NCBI GenBank assembly: GCA_020796225.1
Contig: CM036761.1
Span: 36,897,428-36,961,427, forward strand
Length of the DNA stretch: 64,000 bases
Reading direction: 5' to 3'
Source: Arion vulgaris
Lineage: Eukaryota; Mollusca; Gastropoda; Stylommatophora; Arionidae
Shown: positions 42,605 through 53,470 of the stretch, piece by piece
Position numbering within the stretch: position 1 is the first letter of the stretch
Layout: the number at the start of each line of letters is the position of its first letter
Notes under the pieces: model-generated
The model's database searches: none
Told to the model about the DNA's origin: nothing
The model's input: the letters and a program-made list of their open reading frames with translations, nothing else
Translations under genes and position numbers: made by a program

Positions 42605-42805
42605 GAAGTATTTACTTCATTGCATCGGGTTTTCTAGTGTGTCCGTGTCCCTCTCAGCAATAAATGGTGCGCAATTTGTCAAAAATATTACATGAAGCAC
42701 GGACTCCATAGCTATAGAAATAATCCAAGAGATCTTGTTGAAAATTGCTCACGTAGTCCGGTATTCGAACTTATGATCTTCAGAAAGGCGATGTACAGAA
42801 ACCTA
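42605..42805 (-). mobile_element. SINE E relative, reversed
   Basis: On the minus strand: B-box-like 'gttcgaatacc', core 'ctatagctatggagtccgtg', then 'attgctgagagggacacgga'. Diverged but collinear with 27311-27556. Confidence 0.65.
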
Positions 42806-42999
42806 CAAATCTGAGGTGGTCAGACAGGAGCAGATCAGACCTGAAGAAAACCGAGAGGTGGCTGCGGTGATACTTAATAAATTGTCGTTTTAGGACAAAG
42901 ACATGTATGTATGGTATCACATAAGCATGCACAATGAATAACTAAATCATATCATTTTTAAAATTGTCTTTACTGCCAGTAATACTGCTTTTTAGGCAG

Positions 43000-43185
43000 T
43001 GTCGGACAAGAGGGTAACATTTAATGACCGCATGACTAGTGTAGTCGCCTCGAAATTGTTCATGCTATGATGTTTTCTTTATGCCCTCGACAGAAAAAAA
43101 CGCATTGGCCTTACCGGGGAGTGAACCCGGATCTCTCCCATGGGAGACACGCTCTAATTCATTCGGTTAGATGCTCAAATGAAAT
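43000..43185 (-). mobile_element. SINE H (tRNA-derived)
   Basis: On the minus strand: A-box-like 'gagcatctaaccgaatga', B-box 'ccgggttcactcccc', then 'ctgtcgagggcataaagaaa' and 'ctagtcatgcggtcattaa'. A second copy is at 59945-60130 (+). The head looks like a tRNA gene, but the body shows that it is a SINE. Confidence 0.7.
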
Positions 43186-43229
43186 CATAAAACAACAAAA
43201 ATCCATCGTTTCGATTATGTAATTTTCAA

Positions 43230-43490
43230 GGTAAACAACATACTATACAGAAAAATGACATACTTTGATCACATCAAGCGCCACGATGGCCTGGAAAGAA
43301 CAATACTAGAGGACATGGTCCCAGGACGCAGAGACAGAGGCAGACCAAGAAGAAGATGGCTACAAGATATTAAAGAAACCATGAACATGACCATCGACGA
43401 AGTGGGTGAACTGACTAGAGTGATTTTCAGATGTGCAGCAAAGAGAGCAACGTCCTATAAAGGATATGCACCTTGATGATGATGATTTTT
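43230..43490 (+). pseudogene. LINE-B reverse transcriptase tail, best copy
   Basis: A 73-codon open frame (43255-43476): MTYFDHIKRHDGLERTILED, then GRRDRGRPRRRWLQDIKETM and EVGELTRVIFRCAAKRA up to a natural stop. The GRPRRRW signature and the acidic-then-basic end are standard for non-LTR polymerase C-termini. Only the last 80 or so residues are present (5'-truncated). The 34240 copy begins at the same point ('acta(t)acagaaaaat'). Confidence 0.85.
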
Positions 43491-44184
43491 CAAGGACATA
43501 TACATAAACAAGGAAAACTAAATAAACTAAATCATAGAACTAAGTAGAAAAACATACTAAAGCAAGGATTGAAAACACAACCACAAGTTTCTACTAAATT
43601 TAAAACAAAAGCGTAAGATAGACGCAAAAATCAATGCTAAATCCGACGACATGGGAGATTAGCAATTGTCCTGTCAAACTACCATGCTTAGTGTTTCTAT
43701 AATAAGAGAGAATAACGCGTAACCTTCTTTTTCTTCTACATCTGTAAACTTGAAAACTGACTATTATTCTGGAACTCTCTTCAGTGTGACGTCAACGTAT
43801 ACTTTTGTGATGGTCTAATGAGACACCGTAATCGTCAACAGCAACCAGTATTTTGATCTCCTGTTTGATGGACATTTAGTTGCTGCTAATGTTGTGTCTG
43901 GACTATAGAGATGAAGGGTGAGGATGCCAAGTCAAACGTTGAGATGAGTAGTTGAATTGGAAGTAAAAATAAACGAGATTTCCAAGAACAGATAACAGAA
44001 GGGTACGACAAGAAAGATAGTGGTGATTGACATCAGTTGTTTCCCATGTATTGTGCTGGAGACTGTAAGGTAAAATAATACAGAAACACGTAAAAAAAAC
44101 AAAGTACCATAGTTGTGCAAAATACAAAAACAATGACAATAAACAGACGATTGACACAGACATTCAAATCAAATGTAGTGTAAC
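43491..44184. other. No gene recognised
   Basis: Unassigned. Confidence 0.4.
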
Positions 44185-44350
44185 TAGACAAGAACGTTAT
44201 GCTGGTAGACAAAGAAGGATAGTAAACCAACAAAGAACAGGTGCCGTTAGTCGCCACATGCTGAGAGACATACGATGATGAGGAGACGGGAGCACTTATG
44301 AACTAATTGGTTCGACGTGGAGTGATAATGATCCGACGACTAAACTAAAC
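44185..44350 (+). pseudogene. Dispersed repeat-encoded peptide (unknown element), copy 2
   Basis: Plus-strand reading YAGRQRRIVNQQRTGAVSRH, then MLRDI followed by stops and a YELIGST-like end. Related to 4300-4665 (-) and 54124-54315 (-). Confidence 0.55.
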
Positions 44351-46364
44351 TAATAAACTCTCTAGCATGCATCAAAAAACAACTACCAAACTATATATAT
44401 ATATACTACATCCATAACTATTCTGAAATAATAGTAATTGCTTCTATTAATTCCAACTTGATTTTTCCGAGTATACTTTCATACCCTTGTCACGATCATT
44501 TTTGTCTCTTTCCGAACTTCTATTGTTCATTGTTCTTGTCATTGACGTATTATTTAAAACACTCCCCAGACAATTCTCTACTCCATACAGACCAACGTGT
44601 AACCCTCTCATACACCATGTGTCCCTATTTTCAACATCGTTTTCCCATTTTCAGGCGACACCAAAGGTTCTATTCACTCGTCGCCCGGTCAACTTCGACA
44701 AGGACTTTCTGTTATGCCTCCCCCCTAGAATGAAGGCCGGGCGGTGTTCATTGCGAGCCTTACTTTAACTTTACTCAGAGCTGAGTGTCAACCATTCAGA
44801 AGTTGTAGCTGTACTCACCCCTATCACTTTAAACAGATTACGCATTCTCTAATTTCCGCGGTCACTTGGTTTATCTTCCCTTAGGGCAGACGAGAGCGCA
44901 CACATTGACTAGAAATAGTACTTCCGGGGTGATAGGGCGCAGATGGTTGACAATAGCGAATACAAGAAGTAGTTTGTCATTTCAGCGTTGAATATAAATA
45001 AAGACAGCTATCTTGGTGGATAAAAACGAAGTTGCGCTGATCTTGTTTACATAAAATAGGATTGTATCAACATTTCTGTCAATGAATATCACCACTTCTC
45101 TCAATGATTAATCTGAGTTTCTACCACAACAGATCTGATAAGAAGTACTAAAAATGTTCTTGTATCCAGTCGTAAAGCAAGAAAGAAGTTATAGATAAGA
45201 ACTTAAATTTAAATGCATCATTTCTTTTTCTATTGATCTTTCTGAGTGTGCACATTAAAACTATGTTCTTCATAGTTGTTTGTCAGAAGGAAAGCAAATT
45301 GCAAAAGACAAGTCTATCACAAAATCTAGTATAAGTTTCTTATGTTAAACAGTATAGTATTATATCAGATTTCAGAATGTTCAAAATTAAAAAGCATATT
45401 TTATAAATTCATATGTTCTATTCTAAAACTTATTATACATAAGTTGTTGTTCTGTCTCGAGGTCTTGTATATTTATGTTCGCTCCATGTTCTCTCTTTTC
45501 CTATTCTTCGAGCATACTTTCTTTAAGTAGCATCAATTGATTGTATGTATAATTTTGTTCTTGTTTTGTTCCGTCAAGTGGCTTGTTTGAAAATTGGTAC
45601 TGTTGAAAAGGTTTGTCAGGTGGCTGCCGTATTATTTGAGCTTAGGTCAGTGGGTCTTCTATATTATTTGATATATTTATATTCCTCTAGTTATCACGAA
45701 GTATTCAGTTTGAACTACAGCTGTGTTTACGAGTAAAGTCACAGAGTTACAACTGTGTATGCTATTTAAGACTTTAGAACTGATACTTGAGAAAACAGAT
45801 AAGATAATAGAAAGTATGTTAAGAGGATTCGGTGATAGACTTCAGAGTAGAATACTTGGGTATACCTGGGAGGATAAGATTAGCAGTATCAGACTTTAAG
45901 AACTAACTGGACTGAAAGATATAAATAAGAGATATAAAATAGTCGATGGATTAGACATGTCATCTGGAAGAAAAAAAAATGTGGCTAAAATATGCAGTGC
46001 AGTGGACCAGACTATTTGTAGTCATAGCAAAACTACCATTGTCTTTTTCGCAACATTTTTTCTGACTTGAGCAATCAAATATTCTGTTGATTATCTTGAG
46101 TTTTTATTCAGAACGGAAAACTACCAGACTGTTCTGTCCACTGCTTCAATTTTGTTTCCTGTGCATTGTTTTTTTTTGCGATCAATTTCTCCTGTTTTAT
46201 TATATCTTTTCCAACATGAACATTAAAATAGCACTCCAGTTACTATTAAAATGTGGCTTTTGTGGCGTTTTCAGTTTAATTTTGTAGAATATAATAATTA
46301 AACATTTTCAATATATTCTTTTTCTGTGATTGCTGTTGTAGGAAATACTTGGACAAACGTGGTA
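44351..46364. other. AT-rich region, no gene supported
   Basis: Two kb without an identified repeat apart from a short TA run at 44391-44405. Open frames of 60-93 codons (44458-44768, 45342-45736, 46087-46287) carry no motif I recognise. Confidence 0.4.
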
Positions 46365-46615
46365 TGTCTTAATGTTTCTTTCTATCTTAATGTAGCATGT
46401 CTTTTGCAGAACGTCACTTTCATCATAGTCTGCCTGAAAGTCTTGATCTCTAGCCAGTTTTTTTTATCTCCTCCATCCCTCTGCTCAATATTTCTTTATT
46501 ATCCTTTCGCCTTGGTCGTCATGGTCTCTCCCTGCCTCATCTTCCAAGAAAGATTGCCCTCAATTATTGCTCTCTCTCTCAACCACTGTAACATTTAATG
46601 TGACTACATTATTTC
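46365..46615 (-). pseudogene. LINE-B tail, reversed
   Basis: Shares 'gtagcatgtcttttgcagaa' and 'cgtcactttcatcatagtct' with 53245-53460 and ends with 'aaccactgtaacatttaatg', then tgactacat. Diverged. Confidence 0.65.
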
Positions 46616-46884
46616 AGATTTCGAGACGTTGTATTGTTTATTAGCCAATGTTCAGGTCTAGTAGACTGTCTATATTTTTCCGCTTCTTTGCCCAGGGCGT
46701 TCTAATATTATTTTTGTGTGTATGTGAATCTTCGTTTTGCAAAATTCGAATATTTTTCTTGAATGCTTGTGTAATAATTCATATTTCAAATTCATGTGTG
46801 CCCACAGGAAAAATACATGTTGTCCAAATACTTGTGTTATATCGCAGACGCTTCATACTATGTTTCGCATTCCATCAGTGTGTT

Positions 46885-46957
46885 CTCAGTTGTCTATTGT
46901 ATATTCCAATGTGGAAGATGTAGCTGGCTGTCCACTCTTTCCGTTAAGCGTAGGGAT
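46885..46957 (-). pseudogene. LINE-D tail, left half of interrupted copy
   Basis: 'tggaagatgtagctggctgt' then 'ccgttaagcgtagggat', where another LINE begins. The sequence resumes at 47549. Confidence 0.85.
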
Positions 46958-47548
46958 CTTCTTATCTTATCTTATCTTAACCACATTTGCCGTGAAGCGG
47001 CGTGGGAGAGTTAGTTTCCTATCTTGTGCCAGGTGTGTTGCGCTTGACGTTGTCAGTCCATGCTTTCGCAGGGACTCTGAGATGTTATCTATCTATCATG
47101 TTCTTGGCCTGCCTTGTGCTCTGCGCCCTGAGTGTCGATTATTATAGGCACGTGATGGTAGTAAATGTGGTTCCATTCTCATTAAATGGCCGAACCACTT
47201 GAATCTTTGCTTCTCGATGTACTGTATGCATGGTATAGTACCAACGATGCTTCTGATATTCTCGTTTCTCACTCTATCTCGCCTTGTAACGTTGATAGCT
47301 TTTCGTAGACATCTCATTTCACATGTTGTAATCTTTCTTTCTTGTGTCTTAGTCAGGGGCCATGTTTGGCACTGATAGCAGAGAGTTGGAATAAATATGC
47401 AGTTTATCAGTTGTCGTTTGACTGCCATGTTAATGCTTGGATGTTTTAATAGTGGTGACAGTTGGTATGTCACTGCATTTGCCTTCTGGCATCTAGTCTC
47501 GATTTCTCTGTCCATCTTTCCATCTGCTGTGAATAAACTCCCGAGATA
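46958..47548 (-). mobile_element. LINE-C insertion with 13-bp TSD
   Basis: 591-bp, 5'-truncated, minus-strand LINE inserted in LINE-D. The 13-bp 'taagcgtagggat' is present on both sides (46945-46957 and 47549-47561). Its 3' tail is (GATAA)n, seen reversed as 'cttatcttatcttatcttaa'. It encodes the C-terminal part of a reverse transcriptase: LYLGSLFTADGKMDREI, QLINCIFIPTLCYQCQTW, RCLRKAINVTRRDRVRN and QRFKWFGHLMRMEP, ending RAQGRPRT. Other copies: 22985-23165, 34680-34820 and 57560-57970. Confidence 0.92.
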
Positions 47549-47632
47549 TAAGCGTAGGGATGGGAGCTTTAATTTGCGTTCTAGGGTTAGATGTGTTCTC
47601 AATATATAATATAAATCACAATTTACTGTCAC
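47096..47632 (-). pseudogene. 178-codon chimeric frame of two LINEs
   Basis: The longest credible coding stretch in the window. The first ~27 codons (HLTLERKLKLPSLR) come from the resident LINE-D, and the rest is the inserted LINE-C polymerase C-terminal region, which ends in a stop after GRPRT. The frame is intact across the insertion junction. It lacks the catalytic fingers/palm motifs (no YxDD), so it cannot be an active polymerase. An intact frame suggests a fairly recent insertion. Confidence 0.85.
47549..47610 (-). pseudogene. LINE-D tail, right half
   Basis: 'taagcgtagggatgggagct' and 'ttaatttgcgttctagggtt' continue the LINE-D sequence interrupted at 46957. Confidence 0.85.
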
Positions 47633-47649
47633 CTATTCGTACCTTATTG

Positions 47650-47875
47650 TATGAAATTAGGGTCTCAAAGGAAGATTCCTCTCCACAGAAATGACACGCC
47701 ACCTGTCAAGAGTATTTAGAATGAACGATCTCCGTAGCTCCAGAAACAATCTTTGGGATCTTTATAAAAAATAAACACTTCAACAGAACAGTGTAGTGGT
47801 TTCAAATCCACAACATTCGGAACGCAAGGCAACGGCTTAACCATTTAGCCACACAACCCTTGATGTTAGTTGTCT
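47650..47875 (-). mobile_element. SINE E relative, reversed
   Basis: On the minus strand: tRNA-like head 'gtggctaaatggttaagccg' (A-box), B-box-like 'gtggatttgaaacc', core 'tggagctacggagatcgttc'. Complete head, diverged body. Confidence 0.75.
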
Positions 47876-48319
47876 ACGAACTTTACATAACGTATTCAAC
47901 GACACTAGCCGACACTTATTCAACAGTGTTAGTGATCCTTCCACTCCACCCAACACCACGATGTGGGATCTGCATGTTTTTATAAGTTGTTGCTTTGTTT
48001 CAAATAATGTGTCCCGGTCAACGTTAGAGAAACTGTTGCAGCATTAAATCACGTTGTTATAGGGAAAATGGTGAACAGACACACGCCAGTAATCTGTTTG
48101 CAAAAATTATCATGGGTCAGAAGACCATTATATTTCGTGATAGGGAATTCAGTTAGACTTTCATTTTGATGTCTGAGGAAAAACTGCAAGGATAACTATT
48201 GACAAACACGGGTTTGTTTGATAGTGTAACGGAATTATAAATAGTTGAGATTATGTTGGATGTATATTTTATTGCTTCGGTTAACTTTCTTTAGGGATTG
48301 CGGACAGTTGGTCCTCTTT
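47876..48319. other. No gene recognised
   Basis: Unassigned. Confidence 0.4.
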
Positions 48320-48327
48320 CTTTCTAA

Positions 48328-48490
48328 TTATTGATTGATTGAATGATTGATTGATTGACTTCGGTGAGTAAAAATGTATGCACCAATCTCTTTCTTACAT
48401 AGGAAGATCTCAGCGAGAGCGCACGAACTCCGTAGCACCGGCGAGGGTCCTCGATGTAATATAGAAGATGGTGAAACAAATTTTGTTGGA
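48328..48490 (-). mobile_element. SINE B, 5'-truncated, with (AATC)n tail
   Basis: Reversed tail 'ttgattgattgattgact' at 48342-48360, then 'tgcaccaatctctttcttac', 'gaactccgtagcaccggcga'. Only the 3' third is present, which fits 3'-initiated retroposition. Confidence 0.85.
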
Positions 48491-48939
48491 ATTTTATTTT
48501 TAAAATTATCAAATGGTTTTCAATTGAAGATATGCTTTTTTCAACAACTTATGATGTCAGATTTTTCATCTAAGTGGACTGTTGTTAAATAATTTATAAA
48601 ATTAGTTATATTAGCATATTACTGGTTAGTGTGATGAGGCTCAGATGCGAAACACACATGATTCAAATCTCCATAAAGCCAACTTCCAAGTGAGATGTAA
48701 TGAAAACGTGTACCCTACTTTTGAGCAAAGAACACTCGGAATCGCCGCCAGTTACCGTATAAGTGATCTGACGACTATACTTTCCGCTGACTGAAATGAA
48801 TTCTGCACATATTGTGCTTTCTGATTGCAAATAATTCGATTCTAACCAGGTTTCTAGTTTTTACTTTTGTTGTTCAAAATTGTTTCATCCAATATTGTGC
48901 GTATTTGTGTTGGTATGTTTGTTTTGATGTGTTCACAAA
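48491..48939. other. No gene recognised
   Basis: Unassigned. Confidence 0.4.
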
Positions 48940-49175
48940 ATAGATGAGACTGCAGTAAAACTATTTGATTGGTAAAACACGTAATCACAAAGTACTGTAG
49001 TTTTACAAATTACAAAAACAATGACAAAATACAGCAACGTTTCGACCAACAAGGCCTTTATCAAGCAAACGAACAACAGGAGTTAATAGATGAGACTGTA
49101 GCAAAACTTTTTGATAATAGATGAGACTGCAGTAAAACTATTTGATAATATATGAGACTGCAGTAAAACTATTTG
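48940..49175. repeat. Short repeats 'gatgagactgcagtaaaact' around repeat G
   Basis: Four copies of a ~31-bp unit (48944, 49088, 49119 and 49149); the last three are in tandem. The first is separated from them by a copy of repeat G. Confidence 0.8.
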
Positions 49176-49345
49176 AACTGTAGTTTTACAAATTACAAAA
49201 CAATGACAAAATACAGCAACGTTTCGACCAACAAGGCCTTACTCCTCTTGTTCGTTGCTTGATAAAGGCCTTGTTTGTCGAAACGTTGCTGTATTTTGTC
49301 ATTGTTTTTGTAATTTGTAAGACTACAGTACTTTGTGATTACTTG
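48980..49345. mobile_element. Repeat G cluster with long inverted repeat
   Basis: Three G copies: 48985-49072 and 49178-49240 on one strand, and 49259-49333 on the other. The last two form a near-perfect inverted repeat with ~63-bp arms (49178-49240, 49265-49329) and a loop of about 24 bp. Each contains 'aacgtttcgaccaacaaggc' or its complement. The arrangement of direct and inverted terminal repeats recalls Penelope-like elements; no coding part is seen. Confidence 0.75.
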
Positions 49346-49384
49346 CTTTGCTGTGTTATACGTTGGGTTTTTTTTGTGTGATGT

Positions 49385-49455
49385 TTTTTTATGAAAACCA
49401 CGACCTCACAACGCAAGGCAAACGACTTGACAACTTTGCCACAGATATCACGTAC
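49385..49455 (-). mobile_element. tRNA-like SINE head, fragment
   Basis: On the minus strand, 'gtggcaaagttgtcaagtcg' then tttgccttgcgttgtgag resembles the head at 47800-47870. No body follows. Confidence 0.45.
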
Positions 49456-49541
49456 ATCTATTATTTTTAGTACTCAAGTAACGACAAAGAAGTGAGTTCT
49501 TATCTTCATATACTTGCAAATAATTTGTGCTTAGTGTGTTC

Positions 49542-49706
49542 CAGTGGCGGCTCGTGATCATTTTTGTTGGTGGGGCCAGACAAAAATTATCGGAAAAATC
49601 ATGGCTTTGTGTTGTTATGTTTTAATTTATAAAATAATAAATATACGTTACACATTATTTTTGGTGGGGCCCGGCCGAAGTGGCCCTTAATGACGAGCCG
49701 CCACTG
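49542..49706 (+). mobile_element. hAT-type MITE, copy 4, with 8-bp TSD
   Basis: 165 bp, ends 'cagtggcggctcgtgatc' and 'gacgagccgccactg'; perfect 8-bp duplications 'gtgtgttc' at 49534-49541 and 49707-49714. Confidence 0.95.
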
Positions 49707-49714
49707 GTGTGTTC

Positions 49715-50404
49715 TATGTTGTGGTGATTTTCATAGTGTCAAATTTTCTCATTCCGTTATTCCACATTTCTTAGCTTTTTTCAGCATCTCATCTAGCACG
49801 CTGTAGTTTTTCATTACTGCGTCCAATACAAGACAATGTTGAACACATATTTTAAATGAGTACTCGAATCATTTATACAAAACAGCAGAAAGGAGACAGC
49901 TAACAAGGATTTAAAACATTAAGTGTGGACAGTTTGTTGTCTCGTCTTGCTGCAGAAAAAAAAATATATTTTTGAGATCTCATTCAATTGAGCACCTTAA
50001 AAAAGTGTTATTATTAAGCGATTAATTTGGAACAGCATCATGAATATGACCATCTAATATTGAGAACAGCAGGAACGTAACATAAGAACAGGTGTAACAT
50101 ACTATCTTGTGTAGCATCGAATACAGTGCTGTTCAATTTTTTTTATATTTTGTGGCGCATCTGACTGATGGTTATGGAGGCGTGGGCGCTATGTGACGTA
50201 TGAAATACTATTATTATTATTACTAATAAGAATAGTAATATAAATAAAGTTTAGATGCCGACGCTTTCTCCAGTTAAGAAGCAAAGGATGTGGTTAGGAT
50301 GCAGTGGAATGGTTAAAAAATAAAACATGATTGCAAATATGAGAAGATCATGTTCATGGTAGCACGTGCAAAATACTGATGGAAAACTGAAAAATTCTTT
50401 TGTT
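49715..50404. other. No gene recognised
   Basis: AT-rich, unassigned. Confidence 0.4.
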
Positions 50405-50665
50405 TCCTACCTTTTCTTCTTCAAACGCTCCATATCGACCATCTGCTAACCACTCTTTGTGATTTGTGTGTGATCCAAACTTAAAAGCGATTGTACGTTA
50501 TGGGAGTTATGCGCCTACAAGTAGGCCAGCACATCCAATATCTGCGACGCTTTTTATTTACTAGTGTAGCTTTCCTAGACCTCCTACCTCAGTCGCCTCT
50601 TACGACATGCTTGTAGGTCGCAGTGGTACTATTCTTTACTTCCCTTATAACCCTGGCAACATACA
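50405..50665 (-). mobile_element. SINE A, complete
   Basis: 'cttttcttcttcaaacgctc', 'gcgcctacaagtaggccagc', 'gacgctttttatttactagt' and 'gtcgcctcttacgacatgc' to 'ctggcaacatacaggcg'. One of the least diverged copies. Confidence 0.88.
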
Positions 50666-51329
50666 GGCGTTTTTGTTCTCCCTAAAATATTGTTAACTTT
50701 AAATCAGGTGGAACAAAATAGGGCGCCATGGATGTATGACACGGGCGCCATGCGCCCGCGGCACCATGTTGAACGGCACTGATCTATTGAATACCATGCT
50801 CGATAAAACAGAACAGTGATCTCTAGTCTTGACGTAACAATGGCCTTATCATTCATAGAATCAATAGATTTATGACATTCAGTGTGTTAAGTTGAACACA
50901 CACGTGTAAAATATGTGTATTGTCCTAGTCTCCGAGCTCTTTAACATGAAACTTCTGGAAACGAATGTTATCCCAGAACGATTGAAGATAGGGGTTACAT
51001 TATAATCGCTCACTGTGAATCAACGTTACAACTGACAGCTCTAATATTTGTTTGCTGGCACTAAGTGTTAGTTAGACTTTTAGAGAAACGCAGTGATGCA
51101 GAAAAGTGGTGTTAACGTTGCCTTTATAAAGAATAGTAAGTTAGCGCACCGCTTACCGGTGTGAACAGGTTTCATTGTTTTGTTTGTTTGTTAAGTGGCA
51201 CGCCAATTCTTTTTTTTTATGATATCAGAGCGTAATTACATTTTTTTCTTGGTGTGGCCATATGGCTAGTTACCTGTCCTAGAACAGACTGTGTGTTGAC
51301 TATTGTGTTTTGGTATGTGTGTATCAGCT
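50666..51329. other. No gene recognised
   Basis: Unassigned. 'gggcgccatg' is doubled in 50720-50755 (gggcgccatgg..gggcgccatgcgcccgcgg). Confidence 0.4.
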
Positions 51330-51700
51330 TACACTGAGCCCGAGTGGTTACCGGCGCCCAAATTGAGGTTTAAAGACTAGAACCACTGTTGCCTGCCACA
51401 CATGTCGTAAGAGGCGTCTAAGAAGGTTGGGCGTGGGCTAGCTACCCCACACCGTAAAAACACTAGATGGCTACAGAACGGAGAGCGAATTGAGTAAACG
51501 CTGGCTGAAACCGGACACATCGCCGAAGGATAAGTACCAGAGCTCGAAATTGTGCTGAATATGTGGCGTAAAACACACCAATGCTAAGGCTGCATGAATG
51601 AGATTTCCCCATGATTAGAATTTATGGGGAGGTCTGGTACATCAGTCTGGGCGGCGATCGCGAGAGAGAGCTCACACTGGAGAGAAAAGTCTTACATTAC
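51330..51700 (+). mobile_element. LINE leader 'F', longest copy
   Basis: 'gagtggttaccggcgcccaa', 'agactagaaccactgttgcc', 'catgtcgtaagaggcgtcta', 'gagcgaattgagtaaacgct' and 'ggctgaaaccggacacatcg', then 'atgagatttccccatgatta'. GC-rich relative to its surroundings. The first 100 bp are also similar to the start of SINE A (gcaaagaatagtaacactgc...catgtcgtaagaggcgact), suggesting a shared ancestor. Confidence 0.65.
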
Positions 51701-51954
51701 ATGCGCCGTTGCCTAATCCACCTATTAACACTGCCAGAGACATGTTCCTAGATTTATTCCTAGTCTATGTAAGTGTTTGTTGAGTCTGTAGTGTCCAGTA
51801 CGAAAATGAAATATAATAGCCAAGTCTGTTCTGTTGAAGTCTTTGAGGAAAACTTTTCCATAATTCTCTCAAGTGTGTACCTTCTAGTCTACTGCAGATT
51901 TGATCTTTATGAGAGTTTGGGCCCCTTTAAAAGATAGAGGTTGGTAGATTTGTT

Positions 51955-52640
51955 ATTTGACATTGCCTTTATATGATCAAGATTTCACACTGTCATTGCC
52001 TTTTATATGTCCAAGACGTCGCACTTCATTACCTTATATGATCAAGCTTCAGCACTGTCATTACCTTTTATATGATCAAGACATCTACTTATAGATCAAG
52101 ACTTCAGCACTGTCCTACCTTATAGATCAAGACTTCAGCACTGTCCTTCCTTTTTATATGATCAAGACTTCAGCACTGTCATTACCTTTTATATGATCAA
52201 GACTTCAGCACTGTCATTGTCCTTTTATATGATCAAGACTTCAGCACTGTCTTACCTTTATATGATCAGACTTAGCACTGTCACTTTTATAGATCAAGAT
52301 TTCAGACTGTCATTGTTTATGATCAAGATTCACACTGTCATACCTTTTATGATCAAGATTTCAGCACTGTCATTGCCTTTTATATGATCAAGACTTCAGC
52401 ACTGTCATTGCCTTTTATATGACAAGATTTCAGCACTGTCATTGCCTTTGTGACCAAGACTTCAGCACTGTCATTGCCTTTATGACCAGACTTCGCACTG
52501 TCATTGTCTTCTATGTGACCAAGACTTCGACTGTTTGCCTTATATGATCAAGACGTCGCACTCTATTGCTTTTATATGACCAAGACTTCGGCACTGTCAT
52601 TGTCTTCTATAGCCAATACATATGCACTATCATTGCATGC
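51955..52640. repeat. 35-bp minisatellite, degenerate
   Basis: About 19 units containing 'atatgatcaagacttcagca' then ctgtcattgcctttt. Period is 35 (52156 to 52191), but most units have one or more small deletions. Confidence 0.9.
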
Positions 52641-53110
52641 ATTGTCACAATGAGAAAGAATCCAATGAAGGTGAATTTCTTGCTTTCTTTACAGCCGAGC
52701 CCATCATATATATAAACGAATGAGTTCGTTCACACGTTGAGTTCTGTACATCAATCAAATTGTGACAGTTCTTACTCACTAATCAATAGCATCTATTAAG
52801 ACACCTCCTTATTATCAAACATGTAAATTGTCATGTTTGTGTCAATAAAAATATTTCGTCACCGCCCATTAATTCTCCTTATATTTTCCACACAATGCAC
52901 TGGTAGACACTTTTATGTCTTTTATTCCAGTCATTGCCTTCCTTCCCTAGGCGGAAAGAAGCTTCGTCATACTTCGATTCACGATAACCTCACCTGCAGA
53001 AGTAAACGGTGTATTTTTTCTTAAGATTCCATGCAGTTTTGAAGCTCTGTTCAAACCTAGAAGTCGATGACCGCATATTTTTCCGTCAACCATTGTAGGG
53101 CATTATTCCT
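52641..53110. other. No gene recognised
   Basis: Unassigned. Confidence 0.4.
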
Positions 53111-53124
53111 TTTGTGTGTATGTC

Positions 53125-53192
53125 TGTCTGTCTTTCTCTCTCTCTTTCTCTCTTTTTCTCTCTCTCTCTCTCCCTTTCTCTCTCTCTTTCTC
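53125..53192. repeat. (TC)n-rich microsatellite
   Basis: Runs of ctctctctctc with occasional T or C breaks. Confidence 0.9.
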
Positions 53193-53244
53193 AGGATAAA
53201 CAATTGTCAAGAGAATTGTGTTCGCATTAACAAATTATTCTCAG

Positions 53245-53460
53245 ACAAGTAGCATGTCCTTTGCTGAACGTCGCTTTTATCACAGCCCGCCTGAAAAGCT
53301 CTCTCTAGCATGTTCTCCTGCCTCCTCCAGTATCACGTTCAAGATTTCTTTGATGTACTGCTGCCACCTTTGTCTTGGTCTTCCCCTGCCTCCTACTCCA
53401 TGAGCCATACCTCCCATCACCAATCTCTCCAAACCACTGTGACGTTTAACGTGACCAGAT
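53245..53460 (-). pseudogene. LINE-B tail, reversed
   Basis: Minus-strand reading includes GVGGRGRPRQRWQQYIKEIL and LEEAGEHARESFSGGL; the GRPRxRW signature again. Plus-strand 'gtagcatgtcctttgctgaa' then cgtcg marks the 3' end shared with 46365 and 3490. Confidence 0.75.
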
Positions 53461-53470
53461 ATCCCTATTA

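Noticed and set aside
43105..43185. tRNA gene on the minus strand (good B-box ccgggttcactcccc)
   Set aside because: No proper cloverleaf or acceptor stem that I could fold, and the sequence downstream matches a second SINE copy at 59945.
46648..47147. 91-136-codon plus frames
   Set aside because: The right part is antisense to LINE-D and LINE-C; the left part is AT-rich without motifs.
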